A stretch of 64,000 nt of DNA from Desulfovibrio sp. (GCA_024699605.1 JAILPJ010000101.1:1-64000), one strand, 5' to 3'; positions 47,417-58,008 are shown, counted from the stretch's first letter. The notes: generated by a model from the letters alone, not told the origin. Translations and numbers: made by a program.

Positions 47417-48610
47417 TTACTCAATGATTTCAGTGACAACGCCACTGCCTACAGTGTGGCCACCTTCACGGATGGCGAAACGCAGCTGTTCTTGCATGGC
47501 GATGGGGGCGATGAGTTCCACGATGAACTGGGAGTTATCGCCGGGCATGACCATTTCCACGCCTTCAGGCAGCGTGATCACACCGGTGATATCCGTGGTT
47601 CTGAAGTAGAACTGGGGACGATAGCCGGAGAAGAAGGGCGTGTGACGTCCGCCTTCTTCCTTGGAGAGCACCAGCACTTCGGCCTTGAACTTCTTGTGCG
47701 GAGTGATGGTCTTGGGAGCAGCCAGAACCTGGCCACGTTCCACTTCATCACGTTTGGTACCGCGCAGCAGCACGCCGATATTGTCACCGGCCTCACCCTG
47801 ATCGAGGAGCTTGCGGAACATTTCCACGCCGGTGCAGGTGGTCTTCTGGGTTTCTTTGATACCCACGATTTCCACTTCGTCACCCACCTTGATCACGCCA
47901 CGCTCCACACGACCGGTGACAACGGTACCACGGCCGGAAATGGAGAAGACGTCTTCGATGGGCATCAGGAAGGGCTTGTCGATTTCACGCACGGGTTCAG
48001 GAATGTACTCGTCGCAAGCCTTGAGCAGCTCATGGATGCACTTGGCATCGTCGGCACCAGCATCATCGCATTCCAGGGCCTTGAGGGCGGAACCACGGAT
48101 GATGGGGGTGTTGTCGCCGTCGAAATCGTATTTGGACAACTCTTCGCGAACTTCCATTTCCACCAGATCGAGGAGTTCAGGATCGTCCACGAGGTCGCAT
48201 TTGTTCAGGAAAACCACGATACGCGGCACACCGACCTGACGGGCCAAAAGAATGTGCTCACGGGTCTGGGGCATGGGACCGTCGGTAGCGGCAACCACGA
48301 GAATGGCACCGTCCATCTGAGCAGCACCGGTGATCATGTTCTTGATGTAGTCAGCATGGCCGGGGCAGTCCACATGGGCATAGTGACGCTTTTCGGTCTC
48401 GTATTCCACATGTGCGGTGGCAATGGTAATGCCGCGCTCTTTTTCTTCGGGCGCGTTGTCGATTTGATCATAGGAAACAAATTCGCCACCTTTCTGCAGG
48501 CTGGCGATCTTGGTAATAGCAGCGGTCAGTGTGGTTTTGCCATGGTCGATGTGACCAATGGTACCAATGTTCACATGCGGTTTTGTGCGTTCATATTTTG
48601 CTTTGCCCAT
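47417..48610 (-). CDS. tuf: Translation elongation factor Tu
   Basis: 397 residues. GTPase motifs: [14 protein letters not shown] (about residues 18-31), DCPGHADY near 81, NKCDLVDD near 136 and GSALKALE. The protein starts [20 protein letters not shown]. It delivers aminoacyl-tRNA to the ribosome. AGGAG lies 7 nt before ATG. No other tuf or fusA is in the window. Confidence 0.98.
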   Translation of the reverse strand: MGKAKYERTKPHVNIGTIGHIDHGKTTLTAAITKIASLQKGGEFVSYDQIDNAPEEKERGITIATAHVEYETEKRHYAHVDCPGHADYIKNMITGAAQMDGAILVVAATDGPMPQTREHILLARQVGVPRIVVFLNKCDLVDDPELLDLVEMEVREELSKYDFDGDNTPIIRGSALKALECDDAGADDAKCIHELLKACDEYIPEPVREIDKPFLMPIEDVFSISGRGTVVTGRVERGVIKVGDEVEIVGIKETQKTTCTGVEMFRKLLDQGEAGDNIGVLLRGTKRDEVERGQVLAAPKTITPHKKFKAEVLVLSKEEGGRHTPFFSGYRPQFYFRTTDITGVITLPEGVEMVMPGDNSQFIVELIAPIAMQEQLRFAIREGGHTVGSGVVTEIIE

Positions 48611-48639
48611 CGTACATCTCCTATCCGTAAAGAATGGTT

Positions 48640-48720
48640 ACAGTTGACATCCTCCCCCGCCTTAGCCGGAGGTTCCTAGCGGAGGCAGACTGACGTCTGC
48701 AACCCTAGACGGGTTCCTGC
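48640..48720 (+). mobile_element. Solo IS200/IS605-type end hairpins upstream of tuf
   Basis: GACATCCTCCCCCGCCTTAG, CCGGAGGTTCCTAGCGG resembles right ends of TnpB-bearing IS200/IS605 elements, followed by a second palindrome GCAGACTGACGTCTGC. No transposase or tnpB remains nearby, so it is a relic. The rest of 48721-49034 (about 310 bp between tuf and tRNA-Gly) contains no gene I recognise. On the minus strand a 9-codon ORF (MSTVTILYG) starts at 48650 and ends just before the tuf SD. Confidence 0.45.
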
Positions 48721-49034
48721 GGAAATTGGACTGCTCGGAGGAACAAGGTTGATTTTGCTTGCCCATTGCTATGCGGTCTGCGCCTGGTATGTTGAGCCAA
48801 CTTGCAAAAAGGGGCAGCGACCGGACTATCCTCGATAGTTATAGCTAAAAGGCAGAAAAATGCAGTGACTCTCTTGAGTCTGCTATCCTCGGCACTGGGC
48901 GCTTTGGCGGCTATCTGGCTCAAAGCCCCATGGCAACGAGGTCAGTGACAAATCTGAAGATGCCTCACGCATTGAGAAATGCATGACTTGATACTAAGGA
49001 TTCTGATTTGGAGAGGGAGGAGAAGGGGTACATA

Positions 49035-49110
49035 TGGAGCGGGAAACGGGATTCGAACCCGCAACCCTCAGCTTGGAAGGCTGATGCTCTAGCCGTTGAG
49101 CTATTCCCGC
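49035..49110 (-). tRNA. tRNA-Gly (anticodon TCC)
   Basis: 76-nt cloverleaf: acceptor GCGGGAA, anticodon loop CTTCCAA, T-loop GGTTCGAATCC, CCA encoded. Part of the tRNA-tuf transcription unit. Confidence 0.96.
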
Positions 49111-49210
49111 ATCATGCGAAGGCTGAAGCGAATCCATGTACCGTAGTTCTCGACAGTTGTCTCCTACAGTCAAGGCGTGTGGCAAAATACTCGCGCAGCT
49201 GTGGTCTTGG

Positions 49211-49296
49211 TGGTGGAGGGGGGTGGATTTGAACCACCGAAGTCGAACGACGACAGATTTACAGTCTGTTCCCTTTGGCCACTCGGGAACCCCTCC
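49211..49296 (-). tRNA. tRNA-Tyr (anticodon GTA)
   Basis: 86-nt tRNA with a long variable arm typical of tRNA-Tyr; acceptor GGAGGGG, anticodon loop CTGTAAA, CCA encoded. Confidence 0.96.
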
Positions 49297-49316
49297 AAGG
49301 ATCGTCACAGCTTGCC

Positions 49317-49392
49317 TGGAGCTGGCGATGGGACTTGAACCCGCAACCTGCTGATTACAAATCAGCTGCTCTACCAATTGAGCTACGCCAGC
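49317..49392 (-). tRNA. tRNA-Thr (anticodon TGT)
   Basis: 76-nt cloverleaf: acceptor GCTGGCG, anticodon stem GCTGA/TCAGC around TTTGTAA, T-loop GGTTCAAGTCC, CCA encoded. First gene after the promoter at 49402-49430. Confidence 0.96.
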
Positions 49393-49401
49393 GACACGGG
49401 A

Positions 49402-49430
49402 TCTATACGAAATTTTTCTGACCTTGGCAA
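49402..49430 (-). promoter_or_regulatory. Sigma70-type promoter of the tRNA-tuf unit
   Basis: Minus strand TTGCCA, 17-nt spacer, TATAGA; the -10 box ends about 9 nt before the tRNA-Thr 5' end, so transcription would begin close to the mature tRNA. Confidence 0.7.
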
Positions 49431-49550
49431 GCAGTATTTTCAATTTTTCCTGTGATTGCGTTCTCGTTCACAGCCACCTTCGGACGGCTGTGCATAGTAT
49501 CGTGATTGGCCAATCGTACGCTGCCAACGTCAGGCTCTGGCAATGACTGC

Positions 49551-50411
49551 TCAGCGCATGGAAGCTGTTTGCAGGCGACCGAAACTGACTCTTTCGTGTC
49601 CAGCCAGATCCCGTAGTGTACCCACATCGGTGAAGTTTTGCTGCAGAAGTTCACGTACGCGGCCGGCCTGATTGGCCCCATGTTCCAGATAAATGTGCCC
49701 GTTGGGTACAAGGTGCTCACATGCTTGCGCGATGGCTGCTTGCAGCTGGGCATAGCCGTGATCTTCAGCAAACAGCGCCAGGTGTGGCTCGAAGTCGAGC
49801 ACTTCATCCATAACCAGATCGCGTTCTTCAGCGGCAATATAGGGCGGATTGGCTACGAGAAAATGCAGACTCTGCTCGGCACAGGGAAGGCGAGCGAGAT
49901 CGGCTCGCAGACAGCTCAGGCGCTCTTCAAGCTTGTGTTTTTTGGTGTTGGCCCTGGCCTGCAGAAGGGTTTCGGAGCAGATATCCAGCAAAAGACCCCG
50001 CCAGAGGGGACGATTGCTGGCCAGCGCAATGCCCAGATTGCCACTGCCACAGCCTAAATCGGCAAAGAAGAGCGGTTTTTGCCCGTCTTCATGGGCCAGC
50101 ACACAATCCACCAGATGTTCACTTTCCGGCCTGGGGATCAATGTGGCGGCATTGACCTGAAAATCAAGACCGTAAAACTCCCTGACACCGAGAAGATAGG
50201 CCAGGGGCTCACCCTTTTTGCGGCGCAGGACAAGGTGAAAAAAGCGTTCCTTTTGGTTTTCGCTCAAGCTTTGTTCGGCCTTGAGCAAGACTCCCGTTTT
50301 GTCGGTTTCAAGGACATTGGCCAGCAGGAGCCTGGCCGAAAGCCCGGGGCTGTCACGACCTGCTTCAGAAAGTATGCGACTGGCCAATCTCTCGGCTTCA
50401 CGCACCAGCAT
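49551..50411 (-). CDS. prmC: Peptide chain release factor methyltransferase PrmC (HemK)
   Basis: 286 residues. It methylates the GGQ glutamine of release factors using SAM. The SAM motif FADLGCGSGNLGIALAS (about residues 117-133) and the catalytic NPPYI motif (near 187) are present. The N-terminal helical domain includes RKKGEPLAYLLGVREFYG. ATG at 50411 overlaps the lon end by 14 nt. Confidence 0.92.
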   Translation of the reverse strand: MLVREAERLASRILSEAGRDSPGLSARLLLANVLETDKTGVLLKAEQSLSENQKERFFHLVLRRKKGEPLAYLLGVREFYGLDFQVNAATLIPRPESEHLVDCVLAHEDGQKPLFFADLGCGSGNLGIALASNRPLWRGLLLDICSETLLQARANTKKHKLEERLSCLRADLARLPCAEQSLHFLVANPPYIAAEERDLVMDEVLDFEPHLALFAEDHGYAQLQAAIAQACEHLVPNGHIYLEHGANQAGRVRELLQQNFTDVGTLRDLAGHERVSFGRLQTASMR

Positions 50412-52836
50412 CTGTGGTCTCGGTCTTCTCAAAGACGAGGGGAATGACCTCCTCGTAGGAGTGCACTTTGTGTACCTTGATTTTTTTGAGCAGGTGCTGG
50501 GGAATATCTTCCAGATCCTTGGCGTTTTCTTTGGGAATGAGCACGTGCTTGAGGCCTTTGGCTACGCCAGCGAGGATCTTTTCCTTGATCCCGCCCACGG
50601 GCAGCACGCGTCCCTGCAAGGTGATTTCACCTGTCATACAGACATCGGCGCGTACGGGTTTTTTGGTGATGGCACTCAAAAGAGCTGTTGTCAGCGTGAC
50701 ACCGGCAGAAGGTCCGTCCTTGGGGGTGGCACCAGCCGGTACATGAATATGCACGTCATTTTCGGACATAAATGCGGGGTCAATGCCCATCTTTTCCGCC
50801 CGGCTGCGCAGATAGCTGACAGCAGCCCGGCCACTTTCTTTCATGACATCGCCCAGCTGGCCAGTGAGGCAGAGTTCACCTTTGCCTTTCATCAGACAGG
50901 CTTCCACGGTCAGGACAACACCGCCAGCCGCTGTCCAAGCCAGTCCTTGCGCTGTACCGGCAGGCAAGGTCTTTTCCGACTCATCTTCGAGAAAACGCGG
51001 AATGCCCAGCAGTTTTTCCACATCCTTGGCCGTGATCTTAAAGGGTCCTTTTTCGCCTTCAGCTTTTTTCCTGGCCAGTTTGCGGCAGAGAGAGCCCAGT
51101 TCACGTTCCAGATTACGCACACCGGCTTCTCTGGTGTACTGGCGGATAATGCGGGAAATAGCGGCCGTGTTGATACTGACATTCTTTTCGTCAAGGCCGT
51201 TTTCCTTGATCTGCTTGGGCAAGAGATGCTCGCGGGCGATATCCAGTTTTTCCTGCTCAGTGTAGCCAGAAAGCGTGATCAGCTCCATACGGTCGAGCAG
51301 AGGGGCCGGAATCGTGTCCGTCTGATTGGCTGTACACAGGAAGAGCACCTTGGAAAGATTAAATGGCACATTGAGATAGTGGTCACTAAAGGAAAAATTC
51401 TGCTCGGGATCGAGCACTTCCAGGAGTGCCGACGAGGGATCGCCCCGAAAATCCGTGCCAATCTTATCCACTTCATCGAGCACAATGACCGGATTGCGTG
51501 TCTTGGCTTGTTTGATGGCCTGGATGATGCGTCCGGGCATGGCCCCCACATAGGTGCGGCGGTGCCCGCGAATTTCTGCCTCATCGTGCATGCCACCCAG
51601 AGAAATGCGTTGAAATTTGCGTTTGATGGCTCTGGCGATAGATCGGCCAAGGGAAGTCTTGCCTACGCCTGGAGGGCCCACAAGACAGAGAATGGGGCCT
51701 TTGGAGTCGGCGTTGAGCTTGCGTACGCTCAAAAATTCGAGAATGCGTTCTTTGACTTTATCGAGTCCGCAGTGATCCTCGTCGAGAATGGTCTTGGCGC
51801 GGGCAATGTCCAAGGCGTCCTTGCTCATTTTTTTCCAAGGCAGGCAGACGATCCAGTCTAGATAGGTGTGGATGATGTTGGCCTCGGAGGAATCGCCGTG
51901 CATACCGGCCAGACGCTGCAGTTGTTTTTCGGCTTCCTTGCGTACATCCGGCGGGAGACCAGCTTTGCCGATCTGTTCCTTGAGCTCCGCTATTTCATCG
52001 TCGCCGGCAATGTCCTTTTCCCCGAGTTCCTGACGAATGGCTTTAATCTGCTCGCGCAGAAAGTAGTCTTTTTGCGCTTTGTCCATGCCTTCGCGGGCCG
52101 AATTCTGAATCCTGGCCTGGACGGTGGCGATTTCCACCTCGTGCAAGAGTTTTTCATTGACGAGCTTAAGACGCGCCAGGGGATCTTCGACCTCCAGGAG
52201 CATCTGTGCTTCTTGGGGCTTCATGCGGATATTGGCGGCAATCAGATCTGCCAGGCGGCCGGGATCATCCACGCTTTTCAAGACCTGGGCGATATCAGGG
52301 GACACCAGGCCGCGCAGGGCGAGCACACGTTCACTCTGCAGGCGTGCCGCTCTAAGGGCCGCTTCCACATCGTCGGTTTTCTCGCAGGATTTTTCGGCAA
52401 TGGTCTCGATCTGCGCCCAGAGACAGTCCTTGTCATTGCGGTAGCGCATGACACGGGCACGACAGACGCCCTGAATCAGCAGCTTGATACGATTGTCTGG
52501 CAGTTTGAGCACCCGCAAGACATTGACCACTGTGCCTGTGGTGTAGAGATCTCTGGGGTCGGGATCTTCCACGCTTTCATCTTTTTGTGTACAGACTAAA
52601 AGATGATGTGCCTTGCCCACCAAGGCTTGTTCTACGGCACTCACGGAGCGTTTGCGGCTGATGAAGAGCGGCAGGATCATGTAGTTGAAGACGACCACGT
52701 CGCGTACAGGCAGCACAGGTAGCGTGTTGCTGATTTCTTGCAGGTTTTCTTCCGCCAAGAAACGCATTTCCGGATCCTGTGTGGTATTATCGGTGTTTTG
52801 ATTGTCATTGCTGTCTTTGGGCTGCATCTCCGACAT
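50398..52836 (-). CDS. lon: ATP-dependent protease Lon
   Basis: 812 residues. N-terminal LON domain ([20 protein letters not shown]), AAA+ domain with Walker [14 protein letters not shown] (about residues 381-393) and Walker [11 protein letters not shown], and C-terminal protease domain with the catalytic Ser in [10 protein letters not shown] and Lys in [10 protein letters not shown]. Cytoplasmic quality control. GGAG stands 6 nt before ATG. Confidence 0.97.
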   Translation of the reverse strand: MSEMQPKDSNDNQNTDNTTQDPEMRFLAEENLQEISNTLPVLPVRDVVVFNYMILPLFISRKRSVSAVEQALVGKAHHLLVCTQKDESVEDPDPRDLYTTGTVVNVLRVLKLPDNRIKLLIQGVCRARVMRYRNDKDCLWAQIETIAEKSCEKTDDVEAALRAARLQSERVLALRGLVSPDIAQVLKSVDDPGRLADLIAANIRMKPQEAQMLLEVEDPLARLKLVNEKLLHEVEIATVQARIQNSAREGMDKAQKDYFLREQIKAIRQELGEKDIAGDDEIAELKEQIGKAGLPPDVRKEAEKQLQRLAGMHGDSSEANIIHTYLDWIVCLPWKKMSKDALDIARAKTILDEDHCGLDKVKERILEFLSVRKLNADSKGPILCLVGPPGVGKTSLGRSIARAIKRKFQRISLGGMHDEAEIRGHRRTYVGAMPGRIIQAIKQAKTRNPVIVLDEVDKIGTDFRGDPSSALLEVLDPEQNFSFSDHYLNVPFNLSKVLFLCTANQTDTIPAPLLDRMELITLSGYTEQEKLDIAREHLLPKQIKENGLDEKNVSINTAAISRIIRQYTREAGVRNLERELGSLCRKLARKKAEGEKGPFKITAKDVEKLLGIPRFLEDESEKTLPAGTAQGLAWTAAGGVVLTVEACLMKGKGELCLTGQLGDVMKESGRAAVSYLRSRAEKMGIDPAFMSENDVHIHVPAGATPKDGPSAGVTLTTALLSAITKKPVRADVCMTGEITLQGRVLPVGGIKEKILAGVAKGLKHVLIPKENAKDLEDIPQHLLKKIKVHKVHSYEEVIPLVFEKTETTDAGA

Positions 52837-52971
52837 ACGTCGCTCCGTTGATTGGCATTGGTCTGTTTTGCTGAAAAAATACGTAGGGCAGAGTTAACAT
52901 AAGTCTGCTTACGAGGCTGACAAGGGAGAAAAGAGGATTTCTTTTGATTGGAGAGGGGACGGCGCGTTGTT

Positions 52972-53974
52972 TTAGCCTTTAGGACTCAGTCGTAGCAGGA
53001 GGGCTTCTAGCTTCTGGCGGGCTTGCTGTTCTTTTTTCAGTCTCTGCGCAAGCGTTTCCAGAGCCTCGTTGGCACGGCGTAAATCCTCAAAAAAGCCACG
53101 TAACAGGGCAAAAGCCCCTTTTGCCCGTATTGGGCGTTGTCGAGCGGGCCGCTGTAGGGGCTGCCCCCAAGTTTCAGCCAGCGGAGGTAGTCGCGTTGCC
53201 ACTCGGGAAAACAGGCGGCGGTTAACCCGTCATTCCAGAGCTTATAGGCGCCAAAAGCGTGTACAATGGGGCCTTGAGCGACAGCGGGTTGCGTGGGTGA
53301 CAATTGAAGTGGCGGGGTAAGGGCGTGAAGAGCTCGGGCTTTTTGTTTTCCAGCTCTTGCACCAGAGCATTGAAGATGGCTTGATCGGGATAGCGCAAGA
53401 GCCTGGCCTGAGTGTTGAGAAAATTGTGGCAGAAGGCGGTCAGGTCATTGGCCGGCAGATTGTTGTTCAGCACGATCACGCCTGAATTGTAATTGGGGCG
53501 TGTGCCATCAAGACCCGGGACCTCACCCAGCACATTGATGCGGGCGGGCAGCGTCTGATGCGTTTCGCTAAATTCAGGATCTTCAGGCGCAAGGGATAAC
53601 GGGCCAAAGGTAAAAAGGGGGCTAATGTCGTCTTGAATAATGGTGTCCGCATCGAGCCAGAGGACAGTTTCGTAGTTTTCAAGGGCAGAAAAACAGCGAA
53701 ATTTGGCCAGACAGAGCGGGGAAAAGAGTGCAAGGCTTTGCGCCGGCAGCGGAACTGACGTGGCTTGAAAAAGCTCACAGTGAAAGCCGAGCGTTGTCAG
53801 CAGGGCTTGGTCGTGTGCGGGGAGACTTGCATCGTGCAGCAGGAGAAAATCCGCGGCAAGATCGGGATTATGCCGTCTCAGCGCCAGAATGAGCGTGGCT
53901 GCGGCAAAGGCCCAGTCGCCGGTTACGGCCGAGACAATCAAGCGTTGGGGCTTGTGAGAGGGGAATGTGGACAT
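52972..53974 (-). pseudogene. GT8-like glycosyltransferase gene with two frameshifts
   Basis: Frame 1 (53974 to about 53275) encodes a GT8-type start, RLIVSAVTGDWAFAAATLIL, the DxD metal motif VLWLDADTIIQDD (about residue 107) and NYNSGVIVLNN. At a C4 run near 53272 the sense moves to a second frame (IVHAFGAYKLWNDGLTAACF, including the HxxG...KLW block of the family). At a G4 run near 53115 it moves to a third (GAFALLRGFFEDLRRANEAL and a coiled-coil end). Each shift fits loss of one base in a homopolymer. Intact length would be about 335 residues. It could be a true pseudogene, phase variation or an assembly error. Confidence 0.7.
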
Positions 53975-54005
53975 GACAGCTCAAAGGCCCAGAAGGAGCG
54001 GAGAG

Positions 54006-54956
54006 TTAGGCGAATTTGCGGGAAAAAAGACGTGTTAGTTCTATGCAGAGCGTTTCCAGAGCCTTGGACGGCGAAGTGATCAGGCCCTGTTTCAGCTTCC
54101 ATTCCACATCCACAAGCAGACCCATGGCCGTGGCCAGCTGGGAGAAAGAAAAGGGGCAGCCGCTGCTCTTGCCATGGCCTGTCTTGTTTTGCCACAGGGA
54201 GCGGATCGAGCGGTCCAGCAGGACAAGAAGCACAAAAAAATTTTTTTCCGGCTCGGACAGTGTAGAGAGAATGCTCAGCACGCCTTGCAGATTGCCATTT
54301 TGCATCTGTCGTTGCAGGCTAAAAAGATCCTGTTCACGGCAGGGTCTTTGCCATTCGCGGGCGTCGAGCCGGTCTTTCTCCGCATAGTAGAGGGACAGCT
54401 TGCTCAGTTCATTTTCTATGCTGCGGGCATCGAGAGGCGAAGAGCCGGCCAGATCTCTGAGCAGATCTGGCGGCAGTCGTAAGCCAAGGATTTTGGCCCG
54501 CTCAAAAACATAGTTTTGCACAGTGTTTGGCGTAAGACCCGCATCACGCCAGATCCATTTCCTCTTTTCTGCCTGAAGTAGACAGGGGGTCTTGGACAGC
54601 TGCGCGCCCAGTTTGGGAGCGCCGCGATACCATTCGACTTCGAGGCAAAAGATGGGCCAGCAGAAAGGAGAAAGCCTTGGCAGCATTTTGTTGATTTTTT
54701 CCCAGATCTTGGGTTTCCAGTGCTCAGCTTGGTGAACCACAAGACAGGTCGAGGAAGCAAACAAACCGCCGCTGTCAAAATGTTCAAAAAAACTGCCAGT
54801 AGGCTCCTCATCGCCCCAGAAGATTTTTTTCTGCCACGAGCCCTGGGGCGGAGGGAATTTCGCCAAAAGTTCATCGGCCTTTTGGCTGATCAGCCAGCTG
54901 TCGGGACAGATCAGAATACTGAAAGCCGGCCGGCGCGCTTTCTTTGCCTCTGCCAT
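54006..54956 (-). CDS. holA: DNA polymerase III subunit delta
   Basis: 316 residues from ATG 54956, which lies 1 nt after the leuS stop. Delta opens the sliding clamp in the clamp-loader complex. Recognition rests on the weakly conserved pattern: SILICPDSWLISQKADELLA, GLFASSTCLVVHQAEHWKPK, DLAGSSPLDARSIENELSKL (about residues 178-197) and the C-terminal helical domain. Position next to leuS matches many bacteria. Confidence 0.8.
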   Translation of the reverse strand: MAEAKKARRPAFSILICPDSWLISQKADELLAKFPPPQGSWQKKIFWGDEEPTGSFFEHFDSGGLFASSTCLVVHQAEHWKPKIWEKINKMLPRLSPFCWPIFCLEVEWYRGAPKLGAQLSKTPCLLQAEKRKWIWRDAGLTPNTVQNYVFERAKILGLRLPPDLLRDLAGSSPLDARSIENELSKLSLYYAEKDRLDAREWQRPCREQDLFSLQRQMQNGNLQGVLSILSTLSEPEKNFFVLLVLLDRSIRSLWQNKTGHGKSSGCPFSFSQLATAMGLLVDVEWKLKQGLITSPSKALETLCIELTRLFSRKFA

Positions 54957-54957
54957 A

Positions 54958-57465
54958 CTATTTGGCGACAATATTCACGAGTTTTCCGGGCACGACAATG
55001 ACTTTTTTGATGGCCAGTCCTGCCGTATGGCGCTTGACACTCTCGTTGGCGAGGGCAGCCTCTTCCATGCCCTTCTGATCAAGACCAGCCGGTACACTGA
55101 TATTGGCTCTGAGTTTTCCGTTGACCTGCACGGCGATGTTCAGCAGATCTTTTTCCAGGGCCTTATCGTCCACTTCAGGCCAGCGTTCATCTTTGATCTG
55201 GCCGGCATGCCCCATGAGTTCCCAGAGCTCTTCACAGAGATGCGGCGTGACCGGAGCCAGCAGGGTGAGAACAGTGGCCATGGCCGAGGAGAAGATGCGC
55301 TTTTCATGGTCTTCCTGTCCCATTTTTTCACGAGCCAGATACATGGCGTTGACCAGTTCCATAATCTGGGCGATGGCCGTGTTGAACTGGAAACGCTCGC
55401 AGAGGTCCTCCCGGACTTTTTTGACTGTTTCATGTTCCTTGCGGCGCAGGTCTTTTAAGAGCGTTGTCTTGGCGTCGTCGGCGCAGGACGAGCAGGCCCC
55501 CACAGGCAAAAGGCGTTCATTGGTGTCCATGAAGAGACGCCAGACGCGGGAGAGGAAACGCGATGAGCCTTCGATACCCGTATCTGACCAGTCAAAGTCG
55601 CGTTCTGGAGGTGCGGCAAAGAGACAGAAAAGGCGTACAGTATCGGCTCCGTAGCGATCAATCATCTCCGTGGGATTGACCACATTGCCCTTGGATTTGC
55701 TCATTTTGCTGCCTTCCTTGAGCACCATGCCCTGGGTGAGCAGATTGCTGAAGGGTTCGGCCAGTGTTTTGGGGTAGATGTCAAGGTCGCGCAGGGCTTT
55801 GGTGAAAAAACGCGCATAGAGTAAGTGGAGAATCGCGTGTTCCACTCCGCCGATGTACTGATCCACGGGCAGCCAGTAGTTCATGGCCTCGTCAGTAAAG
55901 GCCGATTGACTCTCTCTGGCTGACGTGTAGCGCGCAAAATACCAAGAGGATTCCATGAAGGTATCCATGGTGTCGGTTTCGCGCCGAGCCTGCCCTCCGC
56001 ATTGGGGGCAGGTGCATTTGCTGAACGATTCCTCCTGCGGCAGCGGCGATCTGCCGTCGTCCAGAACTTTGAGGTCAAGGGGCAAAAGCACGGGCAGATT
56101 TTCGCTTTTCTCGGGAACCACACCGCAGCGGTCACAATAGACCACGGGAATAGGCGCCCCCCAGTAGCGCTGGCGCGAGATGTTCCAGTCGCGCAGACGG
56201 TACTGCACACAGGCCTTGCCCTTGCCAAGGCTTTCAAGTTTTTTGGTGATGGCCGTTTTGGCCTCTTCATTGCTCAGACCGTTGAATTCACCTGAATTGA
56301 TCATTGTTCCAGGGCCGGTCATGGCACGGTCTGGTTCAGCCGGGACCCCTTCATCGGGCTCAATAATGGGAAGAATGGGTAGCTGATATTTGCAGGCAAA
56401 ATCGAAGTCGCGCTGATCAGCATAGGGGACGCCCATCACAGCACCTGTGCCGTAGCTGGCAAGGACAAAATTGCCAAGCCAGATGGGAATCTGCTCGCCT
56501 GTCAGCGGATGGAGCACATAGGCGTGGGTGGCAATACCTTCTTTTTCCAGTGTATCGGCCTGCCGGTCCAGACGGTCCATATTGCGGATGCGTGTACAGA
56601 AGGCACGGATTTCGTCTTCATTGCTTGCGCCTTGAATCAGCGCATCCACCAGAGGATGTTCCGGCGCCAGTGTCAAGAACGTTACGCCAAAAAGCGTATC
56701 CGGGCGTGTGGTAAAGACTTTTAGACTGTTTTGCCCGTCTATGGCCTTGGGCAGTGCAAATTCCACTTCGCAGCCCTGGGATTTGCCGATCCAGTTGCGC
56801 TGCATAGCGAGAACGCGTTCAGGCCATTTGCCCGCAAGCAGATCCAGATCGGCCAGAAGTTCTTCAGCGTAGGCTGTGATACGCAAAAACCACTGCGTCA
56901 GTTCCTTTTGTTCCACGCAACTGTCACAACGCCAGCACAGGCCGTCGATGACCTGTTCATTGGCCAGCACCGTATGGCAGGAAGGGCACCAGTTTTGCGG
57001 AGCCTTTTTGCGATAGACCAGCCCCTTCTCCAGAAGCCGCAGGAAGAAATCCTGTTCCCAGCGATAGTATTCGGGGCGGCACGTGGCCAGTTCACGGCGC
57101 CAGTCATAGGAATAGCCCAGACGCTTGAGCTGGCTGCGCATGGTATCGATATTGGCATAGGTCCACTGGGCGGGGTGTACGTGATGTTTGATGGCGGCAT
57201 TTTCCGCAGGCAGGCCGAAGGCGTCCCAGCCCATGGGATGGAGCACGTTGAAGCCCTGCATGCGTTTGCTGCGGGCGATGACATCACCGATGCAGTAGTT
57301 GCGCACATGGCCCATGTGGATATTTCCCGAAGGATAGGGAAACATTTCGAGCACATAGTATTTCTTTTTCTCGGCATCGACAGAGCAGTTCCAGGCTCCT
57401 TCGCTTTGCCAGCGGGTCTGCCATTTCTTTTCGATATCCTGGGCGTTGTAGGGCTTCTGTTGCAT
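54958..57465 (-). CDS. leuS: Leucyl-tRNA synthetase
   Basis: 835 residues, class I. HIGH-type motif YPSGNIHMGHVRNY (about residues 40-53), GWDAFGLPAENAA, and the KMSKS motif KMSKSKGNVV near residue 598. The CP1 editing domain is present (TRPDTLFGVTFLTLAPEHPL). Start at 57465 (MQQKPYNAQDIEKKW) fits the family; the frame extends 14 codons upstream through a hairpin element. No SD lies next to ATG, only a T8 run. Confidence 0.96.
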   Translation of the reverse strand: MQQKPYNAQDIEKKWQTRWQSEGAWNCSVDAEKKKYYVLEMFPYPSGNIHMGHVRNYCIGDVIARSKRMQGFNVLHPMGWDAFGLPAENAAIKHHVHPAQWTYANIDTMRSQLKRLGYSYDWRRELATCRPEYYRWEQDFFLRLLEKGLVYRKKAPQNWCPSCHTVLANEQVIDGLCWRCDSCVEQKELTQWFLRITAYAEELLADLDLLAGKWPERVLAMQRNWIGKSQGCEVEFALPKAIDGQNSLKVFTTRPDTLFGVTFLTLAPEHPLVDALIQGASNEDEIRAFCTRIRNMDRLDRQADTLEKEGIATHAYVLHPLTGEQIPIWLGNFVLASYGTGAVMGVPYADQRDFDFACKYQLPILPIIEPDEGVPAEPDRAMTGPGTMINSGEFNGLSNEEAKTAITKKLESLGKGKACVQYRLRDWNISRQRYWGAPIPVVYCDRCGVVPEKSENLPVLLPLDLKVLDDGRSPLPQEESFSKCTCPQCGGQARRETDTMDTFMESSWYFARYTSARESQSAFTDEAMNYWLPVDQYIGGVEHAILHLLYARFFTKALRDLDIYPKTLAEPFSNLLTQGMVLKEGSKMSKSKGNVVNPTEMIDRYGADTVRLFCLFAAPPERDFDWSDTGIEGSSRFLSRVWRLFMDTNERLLPVGACSSCADDAKTTLLKDLRRKEHETVKKVREDLCERFQFNTAIAQIMELVNAMYLAREKMGQEDHEKRIFSSAMATVLTLLAPVTPHLCEELWELMGHAGQIKDERWPEVDDKALEKDLLNIAVQVNGKLRANISVPAGLDQKGMEEAALANESVKRHTAGLAIKKVIVVPGKLVNIVAK

Positions 57466-57505
57466 CAAAAAAAACCGGTCCGCCTTTGAGGAGCGGCCCG
57501 CCTCC
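57463..57505 (-). promoter_or_regulatory. Hairpin-bridged SD element before leuS
   Basis: Minus strand: GGAGG, outer CGG, G, inner CCGC, loop TCCTCAAAG, GCGG, A, outer CCG, GTTTTTTTTG, ATG. The single G/A mismatch separates the two stems. Folded SD-ATG spacing is 10 nt, linear 37 nt. Because eight T follow the hairpin, it could also act as a terminator just before the start codon, which would make it an on/off device. Confidence 0.45.
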
Positions 57506-57531
57506 ATGAAGGTTACTGTTTGGAAAAAGGA

Positions 57532-58005
57532 TTAGGCTTTGTCCGCCTGTTTTTTCGTGTGCTCGCGTACGGCGGCGTCGAGGATACCATTGATGAATTT
57601 TCTGGACTGAGCTTCGGCAAAATGACTGCTCAGTTCCAACGCTTCATTGATCACAACCTTGGGGGGCGTGTCATTGCGAAAGAAGAGCTCGAAAAGGGCC
57701 AGTCTGAGCACAGTGATTTCAATGTGGCCAATGCGGTCGATCCGCCAGTTCTGAGAAAAGCGCGAAATCAGCGCATCAATGGGGTCGCGCATCGACCAGA
57801 CCCCAAAGACCAGTTCCCAGGCAAAGCCTGCACACGCCTCATGCGCTTCAAGATCTCCTGTTTTTTCGTCCTCGCGCGAGGGATAACTCATAAAAGCCTG
57901 GCGCAGTTCGTCTTGGCTTTGCACCTGAGAGAACGAAAGGCCGTAGAGAACCTGAAAGGCCAGCATGCGAGCCTGGTGTCGCTTGGAATTGCGCGCTCTG
58001 GGCAT
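57532..58005 (-). CDS. nusB: Transcription antitermination factor NusB
   Basis: 157 residues: RARNSKRHQARMLAFQVLYG at the N-terminus and the conserved VLRLALFELFFRNDTPPKVV and NEALELSSHF segments (about residues 98-130). With S10 it binds boxA in rRNA leaders. It begins 3 nt after ribH, the standard ribH-nusB pairing. Confidence 0.93.
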   Translation of the reverse strand: MPRARNSKRHQARMLAFQVLYGLSFSQVQSQDELRQAFMSYPSREDEKTGDLEAHEACAGFAWELVFGVWSMRDPIDALISRFSQNWRIDRIGHIEITVLRLALFELFFRNDTPPKVVINEALELSSHFAEAQSRKFINGILDAAVREHTKKQADKA

Positions 58006-58008
58006 GGT

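Noticed and set aside
47456..48679. 407-codon plus-strand open frame opposite tuf
   Set aside because: Antisense shadow of EF-Tu created by strong codon bias; no family resemblance and no SD.
48705..48923. 72-codon minus-strand ORF between tRNA-Gly and tuf
   Set aside because: No SD, no recognisable motif, and it overlaps the transposon-end relic.
50281..51861. 526-codon plus-strand open frame opposite lon
   Set aside because: Antisense to Lon catalytic domains; composition typical of a shadow frame.
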